A stretch of DNA of 64,000 bases from Tenebrio molitor (GCF_963966145.1 NC_091056.1:1178001-1242000); one strand, 5' to 3'; shown: positions 1 to 12,143, numbered from the stretch's first letter. Numbers and translations are program-made. The notes: generated by a model from the letters alone, not told the origin.

Positions 1-1330
1 TGAAAATTATTGTCAACGGTTTCACGAAAACACAGGCACAGTCCCGTATCAGGAATGCCGGGACCTGATCATAACCCTGGGTCATATTCGGTTTCAACTT
101 CTTAACAGCAATCAGCACCTGCTCCTCAGTCACCGAATGTAGACTAAATGTGTTGTTGGACGCGGAGGGTACGTGGGTGTTGGTCTTAGCAGGGGTAAAA
201 AAGTTAGAAAAGCGATCCGCAAAACCGTTAACAATCTCTTGCGGACCTGTAATGGTCTCAGACTGATAAGTCATGACGGAAGGAATAAAATTCGTTTTTC
301 TTTTATCGTTAATGAGTGCCCAAAACTGATTAGATTTTATATCATTGTTCATTCGTTTGACGTAACTGCTATAAGCAGTCTTGATGTCTATTTTGAGTTT
401 ACATCTCATGGCTTAAAATGACTCACAGTCAACAGTTGACCCAGAAGATTTGTATCTTTTCCTAGCAGCATTCTTCAACTTCAGTGTTTTGATTATGTTG
501 CGATCGAAGCACGCAGGACAACTGTTAGCTCTGGATCTCTTCAATGGAACATACTGATGAAAAACGTCATTTAGCACCGAGTAAAAGGTAGAATCGGCGC
601 CATCAACGTCCTGACTATCACTTAAAAAAGACCATTCAACACATTGCAATGCAGAATAGAGCAGACTGAGATTGCATTTCCTAAAACTAAATTCCGAGAA
701 CTTATTAATACGAAGCTTCTTATGACGAACGCTCATTGTGACTACCAACTCCAAAGCAGGGTGATGAATATCTTCATCTCAGCATATGGGCTCGGAAACC
801 ATACCAAGATGAAGCAACCGGTCATTCGTGTTCAAAATGTCATTGCATTTCTTCAGATTATAGAAATTGATAAAGTCAGTGACAATTCTACAGGAAGTTG
901 ACACAGAAGCCGAACCAGATACATGAGAACTGAAATCAGGTACATTAAAATCGCCTAAAACGAGTAAGTCAGTACCATATAATACATTAGACATTAGAAA
1001 GTAAAAAAAAATATAGTAAAGGAATTGATGTTACATTGCAGAGGAATGTAAGTGACTAGTACGTGAAGTGTCCTAAATCTGAAATGAATTTTTACCAGTA
1101 AAGTGTCAATGGTGGGCAAGAAATCACAGACTATACTAACACAGTTGAAGAGTTGAATTTGCTGTCGACTGCTATTAAAACTCCTCCTCCACGTACATGA
1201 CCAGTCAAGTCACAGTCTCGATCCTTCCTATAAACATTATAATTAGAAATATCAAACAACTCACTATTGTCGTTCAGCCATGTCTCAGTTAAAGCTAAAA
1301 TGTTAAAATCGTGCACAAGGGAGGCAATAT
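1..1330 (-). pseudogene. LINE ORF2 endonuclease and start of reverse transcriptase, broken
   Basis: The endonuclease N-terminus is at 1131-1316 (motif ALTETWL, later RGGGVLIAV), and the catalytic segment LVLGDFNVP is at 779-994. Both are hallmarks of the exonuclease-endonuclease-phosphatase fold that nicks target DNA in LINE integration. The linker at 413-754 has the KNAARKRYK stretch typical before the RT. At 1-75 the minus strand reads DQVPAFLIRDC, matching the first RT motif (PDGLPGFLVRDC) of the copy at 47.9-50.2 kb. Several stops and frame changes are present. The catalytic RT box lies beyond the edge. Confidence 0.75.
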
Positions 1331-1367
1331 AAAATGATTTAGTTCTATTGCACAGCCCTCTAACATT

Positions 1368-2511
1368 CTAATAGTAACACGAAAGTGAGACCGGACAGAA
1401 AGAGGAACCGCGAGAAGAGACGGAAAAATCACCCAATTCAGTATGATCGTTCGCCGCATCTTTTAGTTGCGATTTGTCATTGAACATTGGATCTCTTAAT
1501 ATGCTTAACTGAGTTTTATATGCTGTACAATATGCCTTCAAAGAAGTGCAATTAATGGACGTTAAATTGTTGGCCGTACAATTTTTTAAAAGATGGTTCT
1601 GACAACATTTGGGGCATGTAGATTCATTCTGAGAGCAATGCTGTGAAAGGTGATGAAAGCGAGAGCAGTTGAAACAACGTCGAAGATCGACAGCATCCCA
1701 GACCCTACAATAGCTGTATCCGACTAGCAATTTACTAGAGTCCAAAATGGATTTATAAGACTTGACATCCACCTCAAGAACGGCCTGGAACCGAGAAGCA
1801 TTGTTGAGCAATTTGCAAAATATGATTAATTTACAGGTGTAATTTGTTCCAAAACGTGATTTATTTTGATTTACAACGTAATCCAATAATTATTCTTGTT
1901 TTATAGAATCATCAATAGACGAAACTCTTATTGTTAGCTTTAAAGTGGATAACTGTTTAAAAGTGTAGTTAGGCAGATTATTAGAAATCACATCTTTTAT
2001 TTTGTTGGAATCATCGGAGTTATCGCATGTGATTATCACGCTTCCATCACGACCATGCTAATTTTAATATTAGATTTGACCGGATCGATATTAACCAATA
2101 GATCTTTTTTAGTTAGAGAAAAATGCTGATGAAGTGATGAGTACCAATTTTAGTTTTGAGAATCGCCGAGGATGTATCAGATACAATTTCAGCATAAGAT
2201 GGCTTGACAGCCTTATTCAAAGAGTCGGACTGTTGCTCTGTTTTTTGCCGTTTCATATCAGGACTGATAAGTTCTTCTACCAACGTTGTGCACTTACTCA
2301 CCGATTCTATAATCCGATCCATCTTCGACGATCCCTCAAGCACCAGACATTCGTCGCACACAAACCTCAAATTTTTGAGTGTGCTTACAAATTTAAACGA
2401 GTCATCTTCTAATTCCAAGCACTTTAGGTGCTGCTTGATACCGCATAAAAAACATCCAACACATTTATCAAAGTTCCTCAGTGCTATGTTGCATACACCG
2501 CACGCCGGCAT
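1368..2511 (-). pseudogene. LINE ORF1 (PHD-like finger plus CCHC knuckle), broken
   Basis: Reading begins at the Met at 2511 (MPACGVC), followed by a Cys/His-rich PHD-like finger (CGVC, then CGIKQHLKC, then CDEC) over the first 60 residues. A disrupted middle segment (about 1890-2110) keeps an RRM-like gag region. The distal part, 1368-1886, carries a retroviral-type knuckle CFNCSRFHHLSQHC (C-X2-C-X4-H-X4-C). In Jockey-type elements ORF1 binds the element RNA. Frame changes between the segments mean no intact protein can be made. The gag-like assignment of the knuckle is firm; the exact start is less so. Confidence 0.75.
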
Positions 2512-2559
2512 CCTTTGAAAGATCACAGAGTCTATTAGAAGAACCAAAGGCAAACAAAT

Positions 2560-2885
2560 AATCGCTAAAGAAAATCACAATAGCCTAGAAAACTCAAGAG
2601 AGCACAGCGTGAACACAACCTCGCACCTCACTTGCTCGCGTATGTTGTCTTGTCATATCCATTATCATCCACTATTGGTTAATCTGTTATGGTTAAGAAT
2701 CTTAAGGGTTTGTTAAAATTAACATGTAATTTACAGAATAGACCTCAATGTATTAAAAAGATTTAAAATATAATTGAGAAACAGTAATATAGCTTTTGTG
2801 GAGTTATTAGTTAATTCCTGAAAAATAAAATTTGTCATTTACTGTTCTCTTCAAACTTGGCAAGTCTAAAATAATTTAAAAGAAC
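2560..2885. other. AT-rich spacer without gene
   Basis: This lies between the LINE 5' end and a hAT remnant. I see no coding motif, no convincing terminal repeat and no tandem repeat here. Confidence 0.5.
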
Positions 2886-2889
2886 TTCC

Positions 2890-3650
2890 CAGTTGTCTAT
2901 AATTCGTTTTACAGCATGCTGCATACTCAACCACCTGGTTGCAAACAATTTGAACATTTTTTTCTGTTCAATGTTAAAAAATTCTTGCATTTCTGCAAGC
3001 TGTGCTGTTTTTTTTTTGCTGGAACTGAGAAATAGCTGGCAGCACTACGGACGAACTCTTCGGGTGTTCGTGGTAATTTGGTACAAGCATTATTTGCCAC
3101 TAATGCCGAAGAATGACATATACATGGTATAACTATCAATGCCTTAGTTTCAGAGCGTAAGCCTGTCATAAATGAATTATTTTTTCCTAGCATTATCAGA
3201 AGCAAATCCTACAACGTTTTGTAGAGGAATGTTTTTGGATTCCAAGTATTTTTTAAAAGCAATAAATAAATTTTCAGCGTTGCAATTTGTACTGTCCACA
3301 GTCATTAGCTCTAATAATAATAATCTATCATATATTATACCTAAATTATCTACATATTTAACAACACAAAGCAATTTGTTTGTTGAAATATCGGTGCTTT
3401 CATGAATTAAAACACTAAAATATTTTTATTATAATTCATTAGATAAGTCTTGAATTTCTTTTTGGGCTATTACATTTTTGATAATATTGACAGTTTTGGT
3501 ACGTCCTAAATTAATTTTATTAATATCCTTAATAGCATCTTTTAAAAGAGGAATTAAATGCTCAACGACTTCAGCCAGCCTTTGAATTGAGGAATTTCTA
3601 GCCGCATACAGTTTTTGTTTTGGTGCTTCGTTACGAATTTTTTATTTTCT
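2890..3650 (-). pseudogene. hAT-superfamily transposase remnant (DUF4371/ZMYM type)
   Basis: Minus-strand segments read ESTDIS, then NKLLCVVKYVDN, then VVGFASDNA, then CICHSSALVANNACTKLP. These are the conserved steps of hAT transposases of the DUF4371 group: the DES/T-D-S box, the G-x-ASDxA box and the CxxH segment. The segments sit in different frames and stops occur, so it is a pseudogene of the central RNase H-like domain only. A sequence resembling a hAT terminus (CAGTGATGCCAG on the minus strand) is at about 4402-4413 and could be its 5' end. I found no matching left end. Family assignment is good; exact limits are approximate. Confidence 0.65.
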
Positions 3651-5014
3651 TGATGGGAGTCGTTGCTCGCGATGTAGAAGATTGATTTCTATTTAAATTT
3701 GGATTACAACAAAATAATAAAAGAAAAAGAGCTTAAACTTACGATAATTCGTCATCGGATGAATCTGGATTCATTTTAAGCTGCACAGATGACAATATAC
3801 TTAATCAATTTTACACTGCTTTTAGATATTTTTTTAAACTTAACTATTTTTACTTCGATGGACTTGGACAATGGATAATCGAAAACTCAACTTTAAAATG
3901 ACGCTGGAAATATTCACTCCTATTTATAGGCTCGGTGTACGTATTTTTTCCTGGGACTTACCGAATTACGTTCAAGTAATTAAAAAGAATCCCCTTGCTG
4001 GTGAATCACCAGCCCTATTTTAAAACATACAGAAAAATAATATCCCGGGGAACCACCAACTCTGAACTTAAAATTTCGCAACTAAGCAATAGAGGCCCCC
4101 ACAAAACAACTGTTTGGTTTTTTACAGTGTTTAGAGTGGTTTGGTTTATCTCTGAATGGCTGTATTTCTGATGAAGTCAGCGATGATCCATTTGCTAATA
4201 GATGGCAGTAAGATACCTAAATGGTATAAAAAATGTAAAACCTGTTGAGGATATTGAAAAAAAAAATCACAATCGTGATTTATTTATGATATTATTTTTT
4301 CTCTACAAAGTTTAGTTCGTGAAAATTCCCTAGATAATTCGAAAAATTCACTTTTTCCCTGATTGACAAAAAAATCCCTAGAACAAGGGAAAAATTCCCT
4401 AATCTGGCATCACTGACACCGAAAATATGTTTGCCGCAGTTTGTTTTGTCTGAATTTAAAGAGGAAAACAATACTATTGGTCGACCTCAAGTCCCACGCA
4501 AAAAAATTATTAACAGCGTGTCGCAGAATCACCAAGTTTCTAGAATTATGGGTTTCTTCTCCTCACACATTTTTAAAAAGTTGCACAACAAAGCTGAACA
4601 ACTTATACAAAACAGTACAAGAATTTTGTGGATATGCATAGCATAGTTTTGTTTATTATTAATTACTCTAAATATTTCTGTTTGTTTAGCACAATTTGTG
4701 ATAACAAATCTCACAACGTATTCAACCAAATCTTTCTAAAAAGGTGCCTAAGATCATGGAATAAATGAATCCATTTATTCAAAAATTGCGAGCATTTCAT
4801 AGTTTTCCAACTTTGTGTAAAATTATGCTGCAGCAGTTTTCTCTGTGGCTATTGACGAGGCAAAACAAATAAATGTCGATGTAAAAAAAAATATATAAAT
4901 TCCTGGACTCGTAAAGCTTTTTTAGATACTATTCATTTAACTCTTTCAATCCATATGATTGTGCCAACTTACTCAACATCACAAGTTTTTAATCAATTTC
5001 AAAACCATACAGGG
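3651..5014. other. Gene-poor stretch with one unassigned ORF
   Basis: Mostly AT-rich sequence. The only open frame of note is on the plus strand at 4431-4646, about 70 residues rich in Lys, Asn and Ser, in which I recognise no domain. The segment near 4402-4413 may be a hAT terminus. Confidence 0.4.
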
Positions 5015-5598
5015 TTATTCACGTAAGATGACGAGCCCAACCAGGTAAAAATGCAACCCAAAAGACAATTCGCAGGAGCACTTGCCCAAATCCCGGGTGG
5101 ATATGTGGCACTAGGCGAAACATCAAATGGTCGACATATTTTACTAGTCTATCATTGTATTCTGGAGGAGCTAATTCAGCAAGTTCCAAAACTAAACAAT
5201 CGTTGACTTCTTCCGCAGGTAAATATTGATGTCCAAAACTATATTTTAGCTATTTCCCAGTCGGGTTATTAGATTTATAGTCTTGAGAGAGACCCAATTC
5301 TTGCATTTTTCTCCACCACGCTTGAGATAAATGAAATCGACATCCAAGAATAGACCCTTCTTGCCAAGTTCGTTTAATGGCGTTGTGAATGGCAATGACT
5401 TGAAACATTTTTCGTAAGTTTCTGTTCTTTTGTCATTAAGAAGACAAAAAACTAAAGGGACATATTGTTCGTTCTTGACCCCATCGATAGAAAATAATTG
5501 TACAAAAAATTTTGTGCAATAAGAAAAAGTTCCATCCAAGTAAATAGTTTCACAATCGGACAAAAATCGGAGATTCTTTTTTATTTTATTATTTACTA

Positions 5599-6751
5599 TA
5601 TTATTATCGTATCCCACCTCCACCCGGCGGCACGGCAATTTTGCCGGAGTACATACACTATTACGGATAATACTATCAAGTAATAGTGCAGTGCTTATCA
5701 ACATAATTACCGGCGTCTCGCCTCCGCATTTTGACTTTTTTGTGTTTTATGTTCTGTGTCAATGTTAAGGAATTTCCTCACGATGTGACATGAGTATAAT
5801 AATATACCTTTTTGAATTTCAACCACCAATGTGTTCTCTAAGTCCAAAATTTTTAAATTTTTAAGAAGAGATTGCGGTACTATTCCTGTTGCTGAAATTA
5901 TAAATGGTAAAATCGAAATTTTTTCTAAACACCAAAGATTTCTCATAGCAACGGATAGTTCTAAATATTTATTAATTTTTGTATTATATGTCTGTGTTAT
6001 ATTGTGTGAATTTGGAACAGCTATATCTAAAAGATATGCTTGCTTTTGTTGTTTATTTAAAATAATAATGTCTGGTCTGTTATGCTGAATGTGAATATCA
6101 GTTAAAACTGTTCGATCAAAATATAATTTGTAATTGTCATTTTCTAAACAACTTTCTGGTTTATAAATGTAATGTGGTTGTGTATCCTTTAATAAATTGA
6201 ATTTAACTGCTAAATTCATGTGTATAATTTTTGCGAATATATCATGACGTTTTTTATATTCGCTTTGAGCCAAAACGGTGCAAGAAGAAATGATGTGTTC
6301 AATGGTTTCCCCCTCAGTTCCGCAAATCCTACATTTATCGATGATCGATTGTAAACCGCATATGTGTTTTTTATAATTTCTTGTATTTATAACACGATCT
6401 TGTATTGCAAATATAAAACCCTCAGTCTCAGGATGAATATTTGATTTTTTAAGCCATGCATGAGAAGCTTGAATATTAATTTCTGGCTGTTCTAGCTCTT
6501 TAAAATATCTCCCATGTAAAGACTTTTGTTTTATATTTGCTATAGTGTCAGGTATATTTGGCTCAACAATATCTGAAATTACATTATCACTTAAATTTAA
6601 AGGTGTGTAACCTTTATCCGCTGAAACCAAAGCATTAAAAAAGTGTTATCACGAGTTCTATTGAGAAAATAATTTTTTAGTGAAGCAATTTGATTGTGTT
6701 GTAGAATTTCTAGATTTGAAAATTTTATTATATTATTTACAATGTATTATC
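5599..6751 (-). mobile_element. R4/Dong-type (RLE) non-LTR retrotransposon, 5'-truncated copy 1
   Basis: The insert is bounded by perfect 12-bp direct repeats tattatttacta at 5587-5598 and 6752-6763, as expected for target-primed reverse transcription. It holds the C-terminal half of an RLE-type LINE polyprotein and a 3' untranslated region containing the palindrome-rich stretch ccacccggcggcacggcaat. Its 3' end grades into an A/T-rich tail. It sits inside a MULE transposase ORF that becomes continuous once it is removed. Two shorter copies of the same 3' end are at 15582-16086 and about 40836-40957, so this is a family with strong 5' truncation. Confidence 0.85.
5707..6630 (-). pseudogene. 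C-terminal part of RLE-type LINE polyprotein (CCHC plus PD-(D/E)XK endonuclease)
   Basis: An open frame of 307 residues. Residues 100-117 form a CCHC knuckle, CRICGTEGETIEHIISSC, with spacing C-X2-C-X8-H-X4-C. It is followed by KPESCLENDN, RPDIIIL (185-191) and LLDIAVP (about 201-206), the RPD...D core of the restriction-like endonuclease found C-terminal in R2/R4/Dong LINEs. That enzyme cuts target DNA for integration. Similar residues continue upstream of 6630 in another frame (FSNLEILQHNQIASLKNYF), so the ATG is internal and not a true start. The RT domain is absent, as expected for a truncated copy. The R4/Dong clade is my best placement; R2-like is the alternative. Confidence 0.75.
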
Positions 6752-7258
6752 TATTATTTACTAAAACAAAGTTTTCGTATTCAATGGTCTTGAAATTTAG
6801 GCTATTTAATACAGTATGAACATCTTCGATAGACTGAGGTAGGGGAGGATACGTTCTTCTTCTCGCATTGTAAATGTTGCGTTTAATGCAGCCGTTATCA
6901 GACAGAGTGATGGAGTGAAAATTCACTTCCTCTGATTTTGTTAGGTTCTGCAAAATGCCGTGCAATATCTTAAAATAATAACATATGTTAGCGGATGCAA
7001 ATAATTTCAAATAAGTCGCAAAATACAAAACGATCAAGAATACATACATATATATTTCAAAAGGAAACATTGATGTGAAACTAAAGTTAATGATGTTTTG
7101 AAATTAAAAAATATGTAATTTTAATCTTTCTCTATTTTGTCAATTTGTGTCATGTATTAACAACAATAATAATCGGTTATTGCAATTTGACAAATATGCA
7201 TAATATGCACAAATATGCATTTTGCATATATTTCGGTCTCTAGTAATAACTTGATAAT

Positions 7259-7965
7259 TGATCAGAAATATCCGCTCCTTGCTTACCTCTATTATATTCC
7301 ATGACAATTTTCGGCATGGCTTATCGTTTCCGCGTCTATCTTTGCCCACATTTTCCATATTAGCACCAAAACATGTGGACAACATTAGCACATCGCGTTG
7401 GTCTTTCCACTTTAGAACTAACAGCCTATTTTTCTGCCTGCTAATTACCTCACCCTTTGCCCATTTAGCACAAACAACATCTTCAGGTAGTTCTTTTCTG
7501 TGTTTTCTTATAGTTCCCATAAATTAGTTTTTCTGGAAAGTAAAAATTCTGCCACTCCGATACTTGTGTAATAGTTGTCTGTAATCACAAGCCTCCCTTC
7601 ATCTAATGGTTGTTCAGTCAACCTGACAATTTTAGAGCTCGAAAGATCCAGTCCATTCAAATTTTCACCTGAGCCAGCCTGAATGCTGTCGTCCCAGGTA
7701 AACCCTTGCGGAGTACAAACTTTGTAAAGTTTTATTTCGTATTTGCTCGCTTTGGACGGATGATATGGCTTGAACAGAAGTCTTCCACGAAAAGGTATCA
7801 TGGTTTCGTCCACTACAACTGTATCACCGGGTATATACAATGTGCGAACGTGTCTCATGAGTACATCAATTAGAGGTTGATTTTTATACAGCCTATTTCG
7901 ATTATTAGTACCTTCGTTATCAGCAAAATGCCAACATCTGAATAGAAGTACAAAGCCATTGTACT
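7259..7965 (-). pseudogene. piggyBac transposase fragment (PGBD4-like)
   Basis: From 7858 down the frame reads TVVVDETMIPFRGRL (first catalytic Asp) and, near its end, LVITDNYYTSIGVAEFLL (second catalytic Asp). It then shifts frame near 7515 into GTIRKHRKELPEDV and LKWKDQRDVLMLST. All are diagnostic piggyBac segments in the right order. Upstream, 7865-7965 adds FRCWHFADNE and RLYKNQPLIDVL. The third catalytic Asp region and the Cys-rich tail are missing, and the frame decays after about 7290. No TTAA-flanked ends were identified for this copy. Confidence 0.8.
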
Positions 7966-8102
7966 TTATGCTGATTTTAATTAAAAAGTTCGTATCGATA
8001 AATAATATAATTTTTCCAATTGCACTCGATAGTAGGAAAATCTATAATTCCCATAAGGAGAGTAACACCCGAAACCGATAGACTACATGTACATTATACA
8101 TA

Positions 8103-9685
8103 CCGGGTGTCCATTCTCAAAGTCGAACATAAGCAATTAACATTGTGCATTCAGTTTATAGGCATTATGCTATTATTTTTATACACCATACATTAAAGAA
8201 TTAATAATAATAAAGTAATTAACATTTTAAAAGCAGTTTTTATTATAAAATTCTTAATAAAAAAAAAGCAAAGAAACTAAAGAAAAAGGTAAAATTACAA
8301 TAAATATTCAAATAACCCCCCGTTTTGAAATAAGCAATACCCCAATCTGTTATAAAAAGCATTTCTTACATTAGCCAACTGCAGTAATTAACGCGCACTC
8401 GGCAGTTATTGCTTCTCTCAAAAAATTAATATCTGGGTGGCGTCTTTTGTAAATTTTGCTTTTAAGGTGGCCCCACAAGAAAAAGTCGCAAGGTGCTAAA
8501 TCAGGAGAAGTTGGTGGCCAATTTATAGCACCACCTCTACCAATCCAACAATTTGGAAATGAATCATTTAAAAAATTTCCTAAAACTCCTAGGCCGAAAT
8601 GCGCGGGACAGCCATCTTGTTGGAACCAGATTTCCTGATTTTCTCTTGCAACTTCTTCCAATGCAGGTCCTACCTTAGTTACTAATAAATAAATCTAAAT
8701 AAGTTGCTGAATTTAAATTTCCCTCTATTTCAAATGGACCAATAATATTGTTATTAAAAATCCCAGCCCAGATATTAATTTTTTGAGGATACTGAGTTCG
8801 AGTAGAAATATTAACTCTAGGGTTTTCCTGAGCCCAATATCGCGTGTTTTGAACATTTGGTTCGTTATTTAACGTAAAAGTGCATTCGTCTGTAAAGCAA
8901 ATTGCCGACAGAAAGCGACGATCATTGTTAGCACGCTCCTGCATTTCACAACAGAAGGCACTCCTACTTTCTTCGTCAACAGCAAATATCTCTTGATGGC
9001 ACTGTGCCTTGTACGGATGATATTTATATTTTTTGAGGATAGTCTGTATCCGCGATTTGCATAATTTGCCTTAAACTGGATGTCGGGTCCAAATTTACCA
9101 TCACCAAAACACGTTCTTCTGTGCGGTCAACTATTTGTCTATTTCCTGCGATATAATTATTGTTTTTGAATATTTTCTCTTACTAATACAAAATATTATT
9201 ACTTGCCACCCCTAGCTTCTGATTCTAAAGAAATATTTGCACATCCTTCAAATTTTTGTACAAATTTGTGAATAGTACTAACAGAAGGTATAGGTCTGGT
9301 ATGAAACTTTACGGCAAACAAATCTCTAACTCTCCGCAAACTAACGCCACTGTAAAAGGCTTTTACCATAAAAATTCGTTCTTCATTGGAGTAACAATTC
9401 ATTTTTCGCTTGACTTAAACCAACAAATTTCAAATTTTTTGACAAATGCTGTCAAATTTGAAAATCATGGCATGTCATATTTAAAAATCGCCAAGTTTTA
9501 AATTAGCATATTAAAATTAAAATAGCACCTTTAATCTTATTACTGGTATCATTTCAAGCGCAATAATTTTATCTTTCTATTGATATCATTACCTTACCTG
9601 GAAGTTCAATTGGCGAGCAGGAATCAGCAAAAACGTTCAATTCAATGTTAATTGCCTATGTTCGAGTTTGAGAACGGACAGGGGG
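8103..9685 (-). mobile_element. Tc1/mariner-superfamily element with TIRs and TA target duplication
   Basis: The left end ccgggtgtccattctcaaag at 8103 and the reverse complement of the right end, ccccctgtccgttctcaaac at 9685, are imperfect inverted repeats that stay similar for about 45 bp. Each is flanked by TA (8101-8102 and 9686-9687), the target site of this superfamily. The 1583-bp length suits an autonomous element. A broken transposase lies on the minus strand between the ends. Divergence of the TIRs and the frameshifts indicate an old, immobile copy unless helped in trans. Confidence 0.85.
8371..9402 (-). pseudogene. Tc1/mariner transposase (DUF4817-type HTH plus DDE_3), broken
   Basis: The N-terminal helix-turn-helix (9199-9402) starts MNCYSNEERIFMVKAFY and includes TRPIPSVSTIHKF, typical of DUF4817-type insect transposases. 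The catalytic domain follows in pieces: CFTDECTF (first Asp, 8675-8944), WFQQDGCPAH (second Asp) and SPDLAPCDFFLWG (third Asp, 8371-8661). By my count about 37 residues separate the second and third Asp. Stops or frame changes separate the HTH from the DDE domain (8945-9198) and lie near 8665. All three catalytic Asp are visible, but no single frame connects them. Confidence 0.8.
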
Positions 9686-9687
9686 TA

Positions 9688-10431
9688 TAAGATATAAAGA
9701 ATGATCACCAATACCATATATGGGACGTGCAATTTCTTATGGAAAGTGCAGTGGACCAACAAATAAACGTACGCATAATGTACGGTGGACAGTTAACCTG
9801 TTAAAGTAAAAAATTCATCTGACCATGATTAAATAATTAAAAGTAAAACCTTCTTCAACTGAATATAAAAAGGTACAAATTTGTACAAAAAAAAATGTTT
9901 TGTCGTCTTGTTTTAATTAATACCTCCCAACAGGGTTATCACAGGATCCTAAAAAAACGTACATACAATGAGAGGGCACCACACATTAAATTTACCACTA
10001 AATATTTTCAAATTATTCTTTAGTTTCTATTTTATACGACTGACCTGTTTTAGCTGACTCATGCTGTATAATTATATTATAATATAAAATTAGCTAGGTC
10101 GCGGTGTGTTGATTTTAATTTATGAGCTTTTTTCCGGGTGGTCGGTCGATCGGACGTGATCCTTTCAAAATCCGGAGGAGAAATTTACCATGCCTAATTA
10201 GGGGCTAGTTTGACCGTCGGAGAAATGTTCGATGTCTTATCAATACCTAGTTTAACCGTCGGAAACATTTACAAACACCGGCCTGACGAAGCGGTATGAA
10301 AAACGCCAAGGAAACTTTTATTTAGCATAGTTTCAGACCAGATATCACTTGTTAGCGTAAAGTTGTTGACATTTTCAAATTTTTTTTTTTAAACATTAGT
10401 GATTGCTTTGTACTTATTGTCTATTAATTTA
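9688..10431. other. No gene recognised
   Basis: AT-rich except for 10110-10320, where the short phrase gaccgtcgga/aaccgtcgga occurs twice. I see no open frame with recognisable content and no paired ends. Confidence 0.4.
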
Positions 10432-11043
10432 TTAAAAGTTTTTTGTGAAGGAAACTTGTATTGCGGTAACATGGTATGCATAAGATGCATTTGTTGCATT
10501 TGTTACCTTCGTGTATTTTCTGCCACCTGCCGCGTAAGATTTTAACTGGGAAAAAGTTTCAGTGATTGTCTTCTGTCGTTTACTGCCCAAAGATGAAAAT
10601 ACATCAAGTGATTGTGATGATTCACACTCGGAAATCGGGTCTTCTTGGTAAGTGTCTTCATATGCAATGCTAATCGTACTGGCTAAACTGGCTTTGCTGA
10701 TAGATGGTTCACACAAATTTGATTTTGAATTGGAGGTACTGACACGAGTCCCAGGAGTAGTACTTGCAACTACAGTGTCAACTTCCACTTCTGTTTCTGT
10801 TTCCGTTTCAGTTGTAGTCTCTCTTTTGGATCTTGGAATGTTTGTTTGGGGTTCAGATGGAGACTTGAGTTTAGACATAGGCAAAGTATTGTGTAGAGCA
10901 TCCTTATGCATTGCGTCTAAATCACATTTTAAATTTGTGGTATTACCCGAAGTTTTTATTTTCTTTGAACAAAATCGACAAATGGCAAAATTTATTTCTT
11001 GACATTTTTCAAAATACTTCCATAAATCACTCTTTTTGACCAT
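10432..11043 (-). pseudogene. BED zinc-finger N-terminus of a ZBED/hAT-type protein
   Basis: The 203-residue frame starts MVKKSDLWKYFEKC and has a BED-finger Cys pair, CRFC (about residues 22-25), then KIKTSGNTTNLKCDLDAMH. In canonical BED fingers this last part reads NLxxHLxxxH; here the first His is Asp, so zinc binding is probably compromised. A Thr/Glu-rich linker follows. The tail FSQLKSYAAGGRKYTKVTNA matches the segment before the catalytic domain in ZBED-like hAT transposases. It ends there, with no catalytic domain downstream. The product could be a domesticated short protein, but truncation of a hAT element is simpler. Confidence 0.6.
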
Positions 11044-12143
11044 CTTCTTCGTATTTATCTGTAAATAACAATAATTATGATTTGTGAGAATGTGAATAGA
11101 TTTGAATGTGTATAAGTATAAAACAAATAGGAAATAAAAATTATAGGAGTAATTTATACTTCCATAATATTTGAGATTTATGGTGACTTTATACTCCCAT
11201 TTTTAAGAATAAACATTTAAGTGTAGGGGCTATGATGCAAGTGCGAGAGAAATAATTCTCGCAGAGAGAGACAGCACACAAAAATAATAATAATGTTGAT
11301 ACTAATCAAATTATCAATCAATATAACACATCAGACTTGATGCAGTGTCAGGATGTCGTAATTTTGTAATTGACAGTAAATAAAATAATTGGGTGAACAT
11401 TACGTTAACAATGGTGTCATGACGGCTTGTGTCGTGGATCGAGGTGATCGTGGTCTGCACATCTATCACAGGCTTACCTCCTGTAAAATAATAAAATGGG
11501 GTGGTGAGTAACCAGTTCGCTGAAAGTGTTGTGCGAGCACAACCAATACATATATACAATAATAAATCACACACATCTCAAATATGGTACCATCACAACG
11601 TCAACGTCAACTCTTAACATCTTTGGTGATTATCAATTATCATCACATATTCATTGAGCTCTAATACTTTAGGTCATTATCAATTATTATTAACTTATTG
11701 ACCTCTGTCCGGGGTTATTAGGAGAAAGGGAAGGGTTCCTACAGAACCCTCTAGGACTCAGTCCTCATCTCAACAAACAACTGTAATCAAACGAGGCGCC
11801 CTGATAACACTCAGCGACCCTCAATCAATTGTGATCACCATCGCGACGGAGTTGTGCAACGAGTACGAGTACTGGCAGCTCCCCGGTCTCTGCAGTCCAT
11901 GTGATCACAATCAATTTCACACCGCTAGCAGCTCCACGGTCTCTGCTAGCATACAGTTGCCGGAAACAAAGGAAGGTTGGACAGTCTAATTAATTAGCTC
12001 GACATGTCGGGGCTCAATCATATCAAAATTAGTAATTTCATCAGACTGTTATCACTCTGATCACTCTGATCAAATCAAACAACATAATCACCCTCAATGG
12101 TGAAAACAACATCATTTCAATAATCTCAATTAATTATAACTTA
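11044..12143. other. Non-coding, with degenerate copies of the downstream minisatellite
   Basis: No coding motif. Stretches at 11785-11960 (cgaggcgccctgataacactcagcgaccctca and two gcagctcc-type units) look like diverged relatives of the repeat at 12144-12269. TATA-like and LTR-like features near 12520-12660 could not be paired, so I do not call an LTR. Confidence 0.4.

Larger units (their letters stand above)
1..2511 (-). mobile_element. Jockey/CR1-group non-LTR retrotransposon (copy J1), cut by left window edge
   Basis: On the minus strand the order is PHD-like zinc finger ORF1, CCHC zinc knuckle, apurinic-type endonuclease, linker, then the start of a reverse transcriptase that runs off position 1. 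This is the standard order of Jockey/CR1-group LINEs. The same architecture is present in the nearly complete copy at 47.7-51.6 kb, which I used as a guide. Many frameshifts and stops show it is dead. The rest of the RT and the 3' end lie outside the window, so its length and tail cannot be judged. Confidence 0.85.
5015..7070 (-). pseudogene. MULE (Mutator-like) transposase, split by an R4/Dong-type LINE
   Basis: The N-terminal part (6764-7070) has ARRRTYPPLPQS and a helix usual just before the MULE catalytic domain. The catalytic start lies on the other side of an insert, at 5246-5586, with IYLDGTFSYC, the first catalytic Asp region of MULE transposases, followed by YVPLVFCLLNDK. A C-terminal piece, 5015-5240, has PAEEVNDC and NDRLVKYVDHL, resembling MULE tails. 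Removing 5599-6751 plus one copy of a 12-bp duplication rejoins the frame without a gap. Sequence between the catalytic start and the tail is missing. The upstream FLYWCH-type domain common in insect MULEs was not seen. Confidence 0.7.

Noticed and set aside
4431..4646. Plus-strand ORF as a gene
   Set aside because: About 70 codons in an AT-rich region, open in two frames at once, with no domain recognised.
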